A DNA stretch of 31,239 nt from Lachnospiraceae bacterium (GTDB taxonomy: Bacteria; Bacillota_A; Clostridia; Lachnospirales; Lachnospiraceae): NCBI GenBank assembly GCA_900764695.1, contig CAAFOY010000075.1:1-31239 (forward strand), given 5' to 3'. The position numbers and the translations under genes are program-made. The notes under the pieces were generated by a model. It searched no databases. It saw only the letters and a list, made by a program, of their open reading frames with translations, and was not told the DNA's origin. Of this stretch, positions 23,857 through 31,239 are shown piece by piece (position 1 is the stretch's first letter; the number at the start of each line of letters is the position of its first letter).

Positions 23857-25716
23857 ATGAATGTTATTTCAAAGAAGAAACAAGGAATAATCGCAATAAT
23901 ATGTGCGATAGCAATGGTTGTAACATCACTTACGATTTACAATCCAAGAGAGGCAAAGGCTGATACAGATTATAGTCAACTTACTTATGATTATAAAAAC
24001 AAAGGTGAATCCTATATGAAAGGGGCAGAGACAACAAAATCAAAGTGGAGAGTGGCTGTTGATACATCACAATCAACTGGAGATATTGTAAATTGGATGA
24101 CAAAAGGTGATGGAAACTTAAATTTCTATGGTGAAATGTTTATGAATGTTACATGGCATGGAGTATATCCTGATGCAACATTAGAAATAAACGGCGTAAA
24201 AGTTGAAGAGGGAGCAGAAGGTGTTCAGGCATATGCATCTGCTGAAATTCATGTAAATGCAAAAACTTGGATTAATAATAATGCATATAATGTTGTTAAA
24301 GTAACAAGCAAAGATGAAACACAGTATGTTACTTTTATTGTTGCAACGGGTAATAAAGTTGATACTTCAACTGAAGAAAGCACAGAATTACAGAAACCAG
24401 TAGCACCAACAGGATTAGTTGCCAATATTAATGATTTAAAGACAAATTATACAATTGCATTTGCTAATGTGGCAACAGCTACAAGTTATAAATTTTATTT
24501 AGATGGTGAATATAAAAAAGATATAACAAATGGTGGAATTGTTACAATTGAAGAGTTGGGGCTTAAAGCTGGACAAACATACAAATTTGGTGTTAGTGCA
24601 GTAAATAAAGCAGGCGAATCAGATATTTCAGAGATTAGTGTTACAGTACCTTCTAAAGAAACAGAAACAACAGGGTCAGAGGAAACAACAGAGACGCTTG
24701 ACCCGTCAACAATTAAAGATTGGACTGAAGTTAAAGATTCAAAAAATACAATGTTATATTATATCGCAAATAAAGCATCAGATAAAGTGTCAGTTAAACC
24801 GGAAATGCACGGTGACAATCTTTATGCGGCATTTACGTTAGCTGCTAAGTTTAAATCAGTTGAATTGAATGGAGAAACAATTATACCTCGTGAAGGTGCT
24901 GATATAGAAATTCCAAAGACTTCATTTAGTAAAGAATACAATAAATTAGTAGTAACAAATCATTATGGAAGCGAAACTGTTACAATATATTTTAAAGTTG
25001 TTTCGGCAACTGAAAAAACAAAATACAAAGTAACAGTAGACGGAACTCCTACAGAAGTAGAAGAAGGAAGCACATATACATTTGGCGATAATGCACAGGG
25101 TTATTATGATACAAAAAACAAAGTAGCATATGCTCCAGGTGATGAAATTACTGTAAACGAAAATATTACAGTTACAAGCATTGACTTAAAAGTAGCAATG
25201 GTAAAGGGAGCAAGTATTAGATTAGCAACACCAACAGGTTTAAGATTCCAGACAGTTATTACATCAGGTAATAATCTTAGTTTAGATGAAATACTTAATA
25301 ACGGAACTGTTATAAAAACAGGAACAATCATTACTACTTCAACAATTTTAGGTGAAAATGGAGTTGTAAACGATGAATTTGTAAAAGATGATAGTAAATT
25401 AAAATTGGATATCACAAACAGTGGATGGTATGAAAATACAACTGGAACATTCTGTGGTTCAATTGTAAAACTTAACAAAGTAAATTATGGTACAGACTTT
25501 GTTGGCGTAGGATATGTTACTATCAAATATAATAATGCTGAAAAGACAGAAAAGACAATATATGCGTCAGTAGAGACAAAAGGTGATAATGTTAGATCTG
25601 CTTCAACAGTAGCTAAAAAAGTTCAGGGATCAGATGCATATAAAAATAAGTATACTCAAGCGCAAAAAGATGTTGTAGATGCATATGCTGCAGCAGCAAA
25701 AAAAGATAATCAGTAA
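23857..25716 (+). CDS. Secreted modular protein with an Fn3 domain and putative glucan-binding modules
   Basis: No catalytic motif is recognised in the 619 residues. After a signal peptide (about 1-35, ending AKA) comes a beta-rich module (about 40-168) with an EINGVKV...AYNVVKVTS...VTFIV pattern. An Fn3 domain follows (about 178-268), then a Thr/Glu linker. A second module of the first type (about 286-392) has VELNGETI and YNKLVVTN...TVTIYFKV. A small repeat (about 393-437) precedes a C-terminal domain opening GASIRLATPTGLRFQT (from about 449), a type often seen in secreted Lachnospiraceae proteins. The two beta modules resemble a region near the C-terminus of the GH81 enzyme downstream, so polysaccharide binding is a reasonable guess. 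Unlike its neighbours it lacks the lysine-rich C-terminal domain. AAGGGG precedes the ATG. Confidence 0.8.
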   Translation: MNVISKKKQGIIAIICAIAMVVTSLTIYNPREAKADTDYSQLTYDYKNKGESYMKGAETTKSKWRVAVDTSQSTGDIVNWMTKGDGNLNFYGEMFMNVTWHGVYPDATLEINGVKVEEGAEGVQAYASAEIHVNAKTWINNNAYNVVKVTSKDETQYVTFIVATGNKVDTSTEESTELQKPVAPTGLVANINDLKTNYTIAFANVATATSYKFYLDGEYKKDITNGGIVTIEELGLKAGQTYKFGVSAVNKAGESDISEISVTVPSKETETTGSEETTETLDPSTIKDWTEVKDSKNTMLYYIANKASDKVSVKPEMHGDNLYAAFTLAAKFKSVELNGETIIPREGADIEIPKTSFSKEYNKLVVTNHYGSETVTIYFKVVSATEKTKYKVTVDGTPTEVEEGSTYTFGDNAQGYYDTKNKVAYAPGDEITVNENITVTSIDLKVAMVKGASIRLATPTGLRFQTVITSGNNLSLDEILNNGTVIKTGTIITTSTILGENGVVNDEFVKDDSKLKLDITNSGWYENTTGTFCGSIVKLNKVNYGTDFVGVGYVTIKYNNAEKTEKTIYASVETKGDNVRSASTVAKKVQGSDAYKNKYTQAQKDVVDAYAAAAKKDNQ

Positions 25717-25736
25717 TTTGATGGAGGTAAATCTTA

Positions 25737-25889
25737 ATGAAGAAAAAATATATTAGTCCTGAGATGGACATAATAGAATTTGATACAAAAGACGTAATAA
25801 CTACAAGTGGTATAGGTGGAGAAGCAGGAGATTCTACAGATACTTTAATCGATGTTAATAAAAATACAAACTGGTCAGACTTCTATTAA
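25737..25889 (+). CDS. 50-residue peptide with a YxxP leader-like N-terminus
   Basis: A short frame begins at an ATG with a GGAGGT site 9 bp upstream, 20 bp after the preceding stop, and ends 19 bp before a strong terminator. It is therefore almost certainly translated from the same transcript as the secreted modular protein. The N-terminal part MKKKYISPEMDIIEFDTKD has a Y-x-x-P-x-M pattern and then DVITTSG, followed by a Gly/Asp/Asn/Thr-rich tail ending NTNWSDFY. There is no signal peptide or transmembrane helix. The layout resembles RiPP precursor leaders recognised through YxxP motifs, but no maturation enzymes lie in the window, so any such role is only a hypothesis. Confidence 0.75.
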   Translation: MKKKYISPEMDIIEFDTKDVITTSGIGGEAGDSTDTLIDVNKNTNWSDFY

Positions 25890-25908
25890 AATTAAATACG
25901 ACTAACAA

Positions 25909-25947
25909 AAAGATGCTCTTAGGTTGCACTAAGAGCGTCTTTTTTTT
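25909..25947 (+). terminator. Strong Rho-independent terminator
   Basis: The arms AGATGCTCTTAG and CTAAGAGCGTCT, extended by A-T pairs, form a stem of about 14 bp with one G-U pair and the loop GTTGCA. The run of T residues ends at 25947. It ends the transcript of the modular protein and peptide genes. Confidence 0.93.
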
Positions 25948-25960
25948 AAAAATAAAATTT

Positions 25961-25994
25961 AGGATTGGCATGTGACAGGTATTTGTACAATCCT
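25961..25994 (+). promoter_or_regulatory. Inverted repeat overlapping a possible promoter of the GH81 gene
   Basis: AGGATTG (25961-25967) and CAATCCT (25988-25994) are perfect inverted arms. Within them TTGGCA (25965-25970) and TACAAT (25986-25991) could be promoter boxes, though the spacer is only 15 bp. An operator or a hairpin controlling the glucanase gene is possible. Confidence 0.35.
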
Positions 25995-26021
25995 TTAAAA
26001 TGAAATATAAAGGAGTAACTT

Positions 26022-29000
26022 ATGGGAAACAAATTAAAGAAATCAGTTGCGGTTTTACTTACAGCAACAATGATAGCAACACCTGTAACATCGCCTGAAG
26101 GAACGAAAGAAGTTCAGGCAGAGCAGTTAGGAAGCATTGCTAAGGAAGTAACAGGTACATGGTCTTATTGGGACGGAAATAAAGACGTAGTACAGACAAA
26201 TAAGATGTTGCTAGACAAACTGCCAACAAGGGCAAATCAGGGAACTTACAGATTTACAACAGACAATTACGATGCAAATACAAATGCAATAGATGTTGGT
26301 GGTTTCTCATCATCAATGTTGTGGAATTATAATACATCTGCATTTGGAGAATGTGTTTATGCAATACCAATGTCATATTGTGGAACCGCAAATGGAATGT
26401 ATGTGTCAAAACCATCTACTTTGATTATAAAAGATACATATACACAGACTGTTGTAATGTCGATGAACAGTATGGGAACAATGTCTGATTTTATTGTAGG
26501 TACAGACTATACATTTGCAAGTACAAAAGTTGATAAATCAGATGAGTGGTTAACAGACGTTGTAATGGAAAATGCAAATGATTCATCACAGTATTTGAAG
26601 ACAACAATGGTACAGGGAAGCCCATTTGCATATTTCCAGGTTGAAGGTGGAAATACAATTACATTACAAAGACCTAGAACACTTCCTAGTGAAGTTGCAT
26701 ACTACAACGGAACTACATTAGAAGATTCAACACAGTTAATTATCAGAGTATATGATAATGCAGATTTAATATCAGGATATAGTGATTATGATTACTATGC
26801 AGTATATTTGCCTGAAGGTACAAAAGTATCACAGGCAGATGCAACAGCAAAATATGCTGATAACAAAATGGGTGATTTGACATTCACATTACCATCAGAT
26901 AGAACTTATATGTCTATGGCATGGTTAATGGAATCAAATGGAAAGAAGGATGCAGATGCACAGAAAGTTAAAGATGCATTTGCACCATATGCTTATAATT
27001 TTATAACAGGTACAAAAACATCATTTACACAGAATGGTGCTGAAATTAAGACAACATACAAATATACAGTTGATAAAAAGGCTGAAAGTACAGCAGATGG
27101 TACTGTAATGGGAATTTTGCCACATCAGTATAAGAATATGAGCGGATATGACTACATGGATTATACTGCAAGAACAATCAGAGGAACAATGAAGTATTTG
27201 ATTGGTGATTCTTATCAGACTACATTACAATATACAGGAATTCTTCCAACATTACCGGGTATTGATGAGTCAGACAAAGCTACACTTAGACAGTATGTAA
27301 ATGATTTTATGGATGTATATGGTCCTACAGATGATGGTGGACTTACAAAAGAGTCATATGAAGTAAACACATACGACACAGGTAAGAAATTGAATCGTGC
27401 AATTCAGGTTATGGAAGCAGCAGAAGCTTGTGGAGATACACAATCAGCTGATAAATTATTAAAAGGCATAGAAAATGAATTGGCTGATTGGTTTACAGCA
27501 GATGGTGAAGATGATGACAAATATTTTTACTATGATAAAGAAGTAGGAAGCTTATTTGGATTCCCTCAGGCTTATTACACTGTAGATGGTATGACAGATC
27601 ATCATTTTCATTACGGATATTTTGTAAATGCAGCAGCTCAGGTAGCAATGCGTGACCCTGAATTTATTCAGAAATATCAAAATGTAATTAATGAAATAAT
27701 TGGAGATTTTGCAACATATGAAGAAAATAATTCAAATTCAAGATATCCATTTTTAAGATATTTTTCAACATATGAAGGACATTCATGGGCATCAGGTCAT
27801 GCAAACTTTGGTGATGGAAATAACCAGGAATCAAGTTCAGAAGCAATTAATGCATGGGCAGGACTTATTTTATATGGTCAGGCTACAGGTAATAAAGAAT
27901 TGACATCACTTGGAATGTACTTATATGCAACAGAAGTATCTTCAGTAAATTGCTACTGGTTTGATACTGATGGCGATATTTTAGATGAACAGTATACAGA
28001 AGGAAAAGGCGAAAACGCTAAATATAGTCAGGCATCAATGGTATGGGGTGGAAAATATACTTATGCCGCATGGTGGACTGATGAACCTTTACAGATACAG
28101 GGAATTAACATTTTACCTATGACTCCTGCTTCATTTTATGCAGCAGCTAATAAGGACTTCATTTTAACAAACTGGAAAACAGCAGAAAGAAATGAAAAGA
28201 ATTATAATGGTAAAAATGAAAAAAATCCAAAGCGTTGGAATGAAATTTGGAGTGAATATCTTGCAATGGCAGACCCTGACAAAGCATTGGAGTATTTTGA
28301 TGAACAGTGTGACCCGGAAGCAGGTGAATCAAAAGCACATGCATTTAACTGGATTATGGCAATGCAGAAAAATGGTACACCTGATTTGACAGTTACAAGT
28401 GATAATCCGCTTGCGTGTGCATTTAAAAATGCAGACGGCGAAATGACATACACAGCTTATAACACAACAGATGAAGATGTTAAAGTTTCATTCTCAGATG
28501 GAACAGAAATAGTTGCAAAACCACATTCAATGACAACAACAGGCGATGGAGAAGTCACAACAAAATCAACATATAAGGTTGAACATTATTTGTCAGATGG
28601 AAATGGAAATTACAATCTTTTTAATACAGAAAAGAAGTCAGGAAAGATTGGAAATGAAGTAACAGCTGTAGCAAATACATATCAGGGATACAAATTTAAC
28701 CCTGAAGTAGAGGGTACAGTTCAGAGTGGTGTAATTGCAGAAGATGGTTCACTTGTATTGAAACTTTACTATGATATTACAGAGATAGAAACAACTAAGG
28801 AGTATGAAGATGATAGTAAGTATACGTCGCTTGGAGTATCTAACGGAGTTGAAATATCTTACAGAGTGTTAAGGAATGATTTCAATGCAGGTGTCAAATT
28901 ATTGGATGCAAATGATACATTTTACATGGAATATCAGGGAATCTATACATCAGAAAATACGAATGCTTATTTGAATAAAAAGTCATTAAGTACGCTTAAC

Positions 29001-29990
29001 GGAGTATTCAAATTTTCTGTTAAAAATACGTTGACTGAAAATACATATAACACAATTAAACTTGTTAGTGGCAATAAGCAGGTTTATATTCTTGTAAAAT
29101 ATGGAAAGCCTACTACAGCTCCTGATTTATCAGATTATGAAAGTGAACAGGAAGAAACAACAGTTGATGAAAATGCACCTACAGATGCAACAGGCCTTGT
29201 TTTAGGAACGCCTGCAGATAATGTGATTTCAGTTACATTTAGGGCAACACAGGAACAGAATGATAAAGGTCAGTTGTACAATGTATATGTTGATGGAACA
29301 TTAAAATTATCATCAGTTGCAGCAGGAAATTATACAATTGATAAGATTTATGCCGGAACCCGTACTGTAGAAGTCAAAGCAGTATTAAATGGAAAAGAGT
29401 CAAAAGGTATTTCTTCAACAATAAAAGTTACAGGTGAAAAAGAACCAACAACTAAGCCGGAAACAACTACTAAAAATGAAGTGACAACAACTAAGTCAGA
29501 TAATCCTGGTGAGACAACAGGAAAGGGTGAAACACCTGGTGAAGTGACAACAAACAATGGACAGGGCGAAACAACAAAAGCTCAGTCATCAGATACAACA
29601 ACTAGGAAAGATGATTTTGCTAAGACAACAGTTACAAGTCAGGATACAATAAATGGCCAGAATCAGGCAAAGGCTGTAAAAGTTAGCAAAGCAAAGATTA
29701 AGAGTGCAAAAATTACAAAGAAAGCATCTGTAAAGAAGTTAATAATTACATTTAAGAAAATTAACAATATTTCAGGCTATCAGGTAAAACTTTCATCTTC
29801 AAAGAAATTTGCCAAAAAAGCTACAATGACAAAACTTGTTAAGAAAAATAAGAAATCTTATATCTTCAAGGTTTCAAGTAAAAACTTAGCAAAAGCAAAG
29901 AAACTTTACGTTAAAGCCAGAGCATATAGAATCGTTGATAATAAACGTATCTATGGCAAATGGACTAAGAAAAAAGTTGTTAAGAAATAA
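26022..29990 (+). CDS. Secreted modular GH81 endo-beta-1,3-glucanase
   Basis: GH81 enzymes cut beta-1,3-glucans such as laminarin, curdlan, callose or fungal wall glucan with inversion. After a signal peptide (about 1-33, VQA/E) the GH81 N-terminal beta-domain spans about 50-330 and the alpha-barrel catalytic domain about 340-800. The family motifs are DHHFHYGYF (Asp526), EGHSWASG and NNQESSSEA with Glu603 and Glu607, the conserved acidic residues four apart. Then come a MucBP-like repeat (about 848-915, YKVEHYLSDGNG), a beta module like those in the 23857-25716 protein (about 925-1030), an Fn3-like domain (about 1055-1145), a Thr-rich linker, and the lysine-rich Fn3-like C-terminal domain (about 1235-1322). 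The 1322 residues suggest an enzyme kept at the cell surface. AAGGAG precedes the ATG. Confidence 0.92.
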   Translation: MGNKLKKSVAVLLTATMIATPVTSPEGTKEVQAEQLGSIAKEVTGTWSYWDGNKDVVQTNKMLLDKLPTRANQGTYRFTTDNYDANTNAIDVGGFSSSMLWNYNTSAFGECVYAIPMSYCGTANGMYVSKPSTLIIKDTYTQTVVMSMNSMGTMSDFIVGTDYTFASTKVDKSDEWLTDVVMENANDSSQYLKTTMVQGSPFAYFQVEGGNTITLQRPRTLPSEVAYYNGTTLEDSTQLIIRVYDNADLISGYSDYDYYAVYLPEGTKVSQADATAKYADNKMGDLTFTLPSDRTYMSMAWLMESNGKKDADAQKVKDAFAPYAYNFITGTKTSFTQNGAEIKTTYKYTVDKKAESTADGTVMGILPHQYKNMSGYDYMDYTARTIRGTMKYLIGDSYQTTLQYTGILPTLPGIDESDKATLRQYVNDFMDVYGPTDDGGLTKESYEVNTYDTGKKLNRAIQVMEAAEACGDTQSADKLLKGIENELADWFTADGEDDDKYFYYDKEVGSLFGFPQAYYTVDGMTDHHFHYGYFVNAAAQVAMRDPEFIQKYQNVINEIIGDFATYEENNSNSRYPFLRYFSTYEGHSWASGHANFGDGNNQESSSEAINAWAGLILYGQATGNKELTSLGMYLYATEVSSVNCYWFDTDGDILDEQYTEGKGENAKYSQASMVWGGKYTYAAWWTDEPLQIQGINILPMTPASFYAAANKDFILTNWKTAERNEKNYNGKNEKNPKRWNEIWSEYLAMADPDKALEYFDEQCDPEAGESKAHAFNWIMAMQKNGTPDLTVTSDNPLACAFKNADGEMTYTAYNTTDEDVKVSFSDGTEIVAKPHSMTTTGDGEVTTKSTYKVEHYLSDGNGNYNLFNTEKKSGKIGNEVTAVANTYQGYKFNPEVEGTVQSGVIAEDGSLVLKLYYDITEIETTKEYEDDSKYTSLGVSNGVEISYRVLRNDFNAGVKLLDANDTFYMEYQGIYTSENTNAYLNKKSLSTLNGVFKFSVKNTLTENTYNTIKLVSGNKQVYILVKYGKPTTAPDLSDYESEQEETTVDENAPTDATGLVLGTPADNVISVTFRATQEQNDKGQLYNVYVDGTLKLSSVAAGNYTIDKIYAGTRTVEVKAVLNGKESKGISSTIKVTGEKEPTTKPETTTKNEVTTTKSDNPGETTGKGETPGEVTTNNGQGETTKAQSSDTTTRKDDFAKTTVTSQDTINGQNQAKAVKVSKAKIKSAKITKKASVKKLIITFKKINNISGYQVKLSSSKKFAKKATMTKLVKKNKKSYIFKVSSKNLAKAKKLYVKARAYRIVDNKRIYGKWTKKKVVKK

Positions 29991-30081
29991 GAAGTTTAAG
30001 AATAAAAAATTTCTAGAAATAAAAGTTGTTTAGAAATTAAAAATGTAGTGTAAATAATTACATAATTACAAAAAAATATAG

Positions 30082-30120
30082 AATAGTGCCATGCTTCATT
30101 GCAAGATGGCACTATTTTAT
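30082..30120 (+). terminator. Terminator of the GH81 gene
   Basis: AATAGTGCCAT (30082-30092) and ATGGCACTATT (30106-30116) pair perfectly over 11 bp around a 13-nt loop and are followed by TTAT and a T-rich stretch. Confidence 0.88.
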
Positions 30121-30150
30121 TTGCCAATTCTCGGATTATAAATAAAATGC

Positions 30151-30178
30151 TTGAAATATCTCATACAGTATGTATAAT
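30151..30178 (+). promoter_or_regulatory. Promoter of the PD-(D/E)XK nuclease gene
   Basis: TTGAAA (30151-30156) and TATAAT (30173-30178) are 16 bp apart, leaving a leader of about 50 nt with an AGGAGGT ribosome binding site. Confidence 0.65.
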
Positions 30179-30233
30179 AAAAAGAAACACATACAATAAG
30201 CAACTAATACTACTTTGACGAGGAGGTATAAAG

Positions 30234-31172
30234 GTGGGAATAAACAGAAAGTATAAAGACAGGATTTTTTGCATGCTATTTGGATATCCGAAGTATAAGA
30301 AAAACTTACTTGAATTATTTAATGCACTGAATGGAACGAATTACGAAGATGAGAATGAACTTGAAATTAACACAATTGAAGACACCATATATATGGGAAT
30401 GAAAAATGACGTGTCGTGCATCATACAAAGCAATATGGCAATGTATGAGCAACAAAGCACGTGGAATCCGAACATGCCTCTAAGAGGAATTCTTTACAGC
30501 GCAAGACTATTTTCAAAATACATAAAGGCAAATAAGCTTAACATATACAGCGAAAAGCTTATAAAAATACCGACGCCGCAGTATTATGTATTTTACAATG
30601 GAAAGAAAAAACTAGGGGATAAGGTAATATTGAAACTGTCAGACGCATTTTCAGCATTACAGAACGAAGGTCAGTTTGAATGGACAGCAACAGTGCTTAA
30701 CATAAACAAAGGACATAATGAAGAATTATTATCCAAGTGCCAAATTTTAAAGGAATATGTTATACTTATAGACAGAATCAATGAAAATCAAAAGAAGTAT
30801 GACTCGGTGGAAGAAGCAGTTGAAAATGCAGTGTCCTACTGCATAAAAAATAATATATTACAAGACTTCCTAACAGAGCATAAGGCGGAGGTAATTATGA
30901 GTTTGTTAACGGAATATGATGAAGAAGAAACGATGGGCTATGTAAGGCGGGATGCGTACCGTGATGGAGAAAAGGCTGGAATAGAGCAAGGTGAAATGTT
31001 AATGTTAATATCTATGGTAAATAAAAAGATACAAAAAGGAAAAAGCATTGAAGAAATCGCTGAAGATTTAGAAGAAGATAGGGAAACGATAGAAAAAATA
31101 GCCAAAGTAATAGAAGAAAACGGACATGACATCAATGCAGAAAAAGTGTATGAGATGATAAAAGGTAAATAA
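30234..31172 (+). CDS. PD-(D/E)XK nuclease family transposase-like (Rpn-type) protein
   Basis: Proteins of this type (PDDEXK transposase/Rpn family) are numerous, variable nucleases linked to RecA-independent recombination and mobile DNA. The 312-residue product has the family core MKNDVSCII...MAMYEQQSTWNPNMPLRGILY, with Asp59 and the E-x-Q variant of the catalytic motif at Glu72-Gln74. YYVFYNG and a central alpha/beta region follow. The charged helical C-terminus (from about 245, opening RDGEKAGIEQGE) is usual in this family and often repeats or varies. The start is GTG at 30234 with a strong AGGAGGT site 6 bp upstream. It has its own promoter. No terminal inverted repeats were found around it, so it is not shown to be mobile here. 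Confidence 0.85.
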   Translation: MGINRKYKDRIFCMLFGYPKYKKNLLELFNALNGTNYEDENELEINTIEDTIYMGMKNDVSCIIQSNMAMYEQQSTWNPNMPLRGILYSARLFSKYIKANKLNIYSEKLIKIPTPQYYVFYNGKKKLGDKVILKLSDAFSALQNEGQFEWTATVLNINKGHNEELLSKCQILKEYVILIDRINENQKKYDSVEEAVENAVSYCIKNNILQDFLTEHKAEVIMSLLTEYDEEETMGYVRRDAYRDGEKAGIEQGEMLMLISMVNKKIQKGKSIEEIAEDLEEDRETIEKIAKVIEENGHDINAEKVYEMIKGK

Positions 31173-31239
31173 AAAAACAGAAATTTGAATAATGGTGTTA
31201 TAATTATTAATGAAATAATAAATTTATTAATAAAACTTA

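Noticed and set aside
25737..25889. Double-glycine (bacteriocin-type) leader in the 50-residue peptide
   Set aside because: A GG pair exists at residues 27-28, but the hydrophobic residues expected at -4, -7 and -12 are missing.
30234..31172. Complete insertion sequence around the PD-(D/E)XK gene
   Set aside because: No terminal inverted repeats or target-site duplications were found on either side, and the gene has an ordinary promoter.

Overview
The window reads as an AT-rich chromosomal segment of a Clostridia/Lachnospiraceae-type bacterium (Bacillota). The reasons are strong AGGAGG-type ribosome binding sites, an ordered FASII/acetyl-CoA carboxylase operon with FabK as the enoyl reductase, secreted proteins built from Ig/Fn3-like modules with lysine-rich C-termini, and a PD-(D/E)XK transposase-like nuclease. 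Genus and species cannot be fixed from the sequence. All recognised protein genes are on the + strand; only a tRNA-Trp is on the minus strand. No CRISPR array, rRNA, phage or complete IS element was seen.

Layout. 1-39 is the tail of an unidentified gene. 40-288 is dominated by a very long imperfect hairpin with higher G+C than its surroundings. radA follows (289-1647), then a secreted PPC/Ig-like surface protein (1929-4055). The gene-poor stretch 4056-4882 holds a terminator, a bidirectional hairpin, tRNA-Trp with its own minus-strand promoter, a candidate small RNA with its own promoter and a GAAA-tetraloop terminator, a 14-bp direct repeat, and a promoter for the next gene. That gene (4883-6460) fuses a GNAT acetyltransferase to a methyltransferase-like domain whose SAM-binding glycine motif is lost. 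A broken remnant of a surface-protein C-terminal domain follows (6534-6743).

The central block is lipid synthesis. An ECF-like sigma factor overlaps a small one-helix membrane protein (6940-7762). Then come acpP-fabK-fabD-fabG-fabF-accB-fabZ-accC-accD-accA and a second FabK/nitronate-monooxygenase-like flavoprotein (7899-17495). The regions upstream of the sigma gene and of acpP share an unusual promoter-like motif with identical spacing. This suggests that the sigma factor drives both itself and fatty-acid synthesis. Neither fabH nor a FabT/FapR-type regulator is present in the window.

The right part is mainly envelope and secretion genes: a membrane L,D-transpeptidase (17719-19410), a membrane TPR protein (19871-21604), a secreted transglutaminase-like protein (21686-22888), a Nudix hydrolase (22909-23454), a secreted modular protein (23857-25716), a 50-residue peptide gene just after it (25737-25889), a large secreted GH81 endo-beta-1,3-glucanase (26022-29990), and a PD-(D/E)XK transposase-like nuclease (30234-31172). 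Gene-free 19411-19870 holds a 40-bp tandem duplication, a terminator and an extended -10 promoter. Gene-free 23455-23856 holds a terminator, a perfect 13-bp hairpin and a promoter.

Two themes link the genes. A lysine-rich Fn3-like domain ends three otherwise unrelated exported proteins and survives as a remnant at a fourth site. A second beta-rich module appears to be shared between the 23857-25716 protein and the GH81 enzyme, which suggests a beta-glucan capture-and-degradation locus that also contains the tiny peptide.
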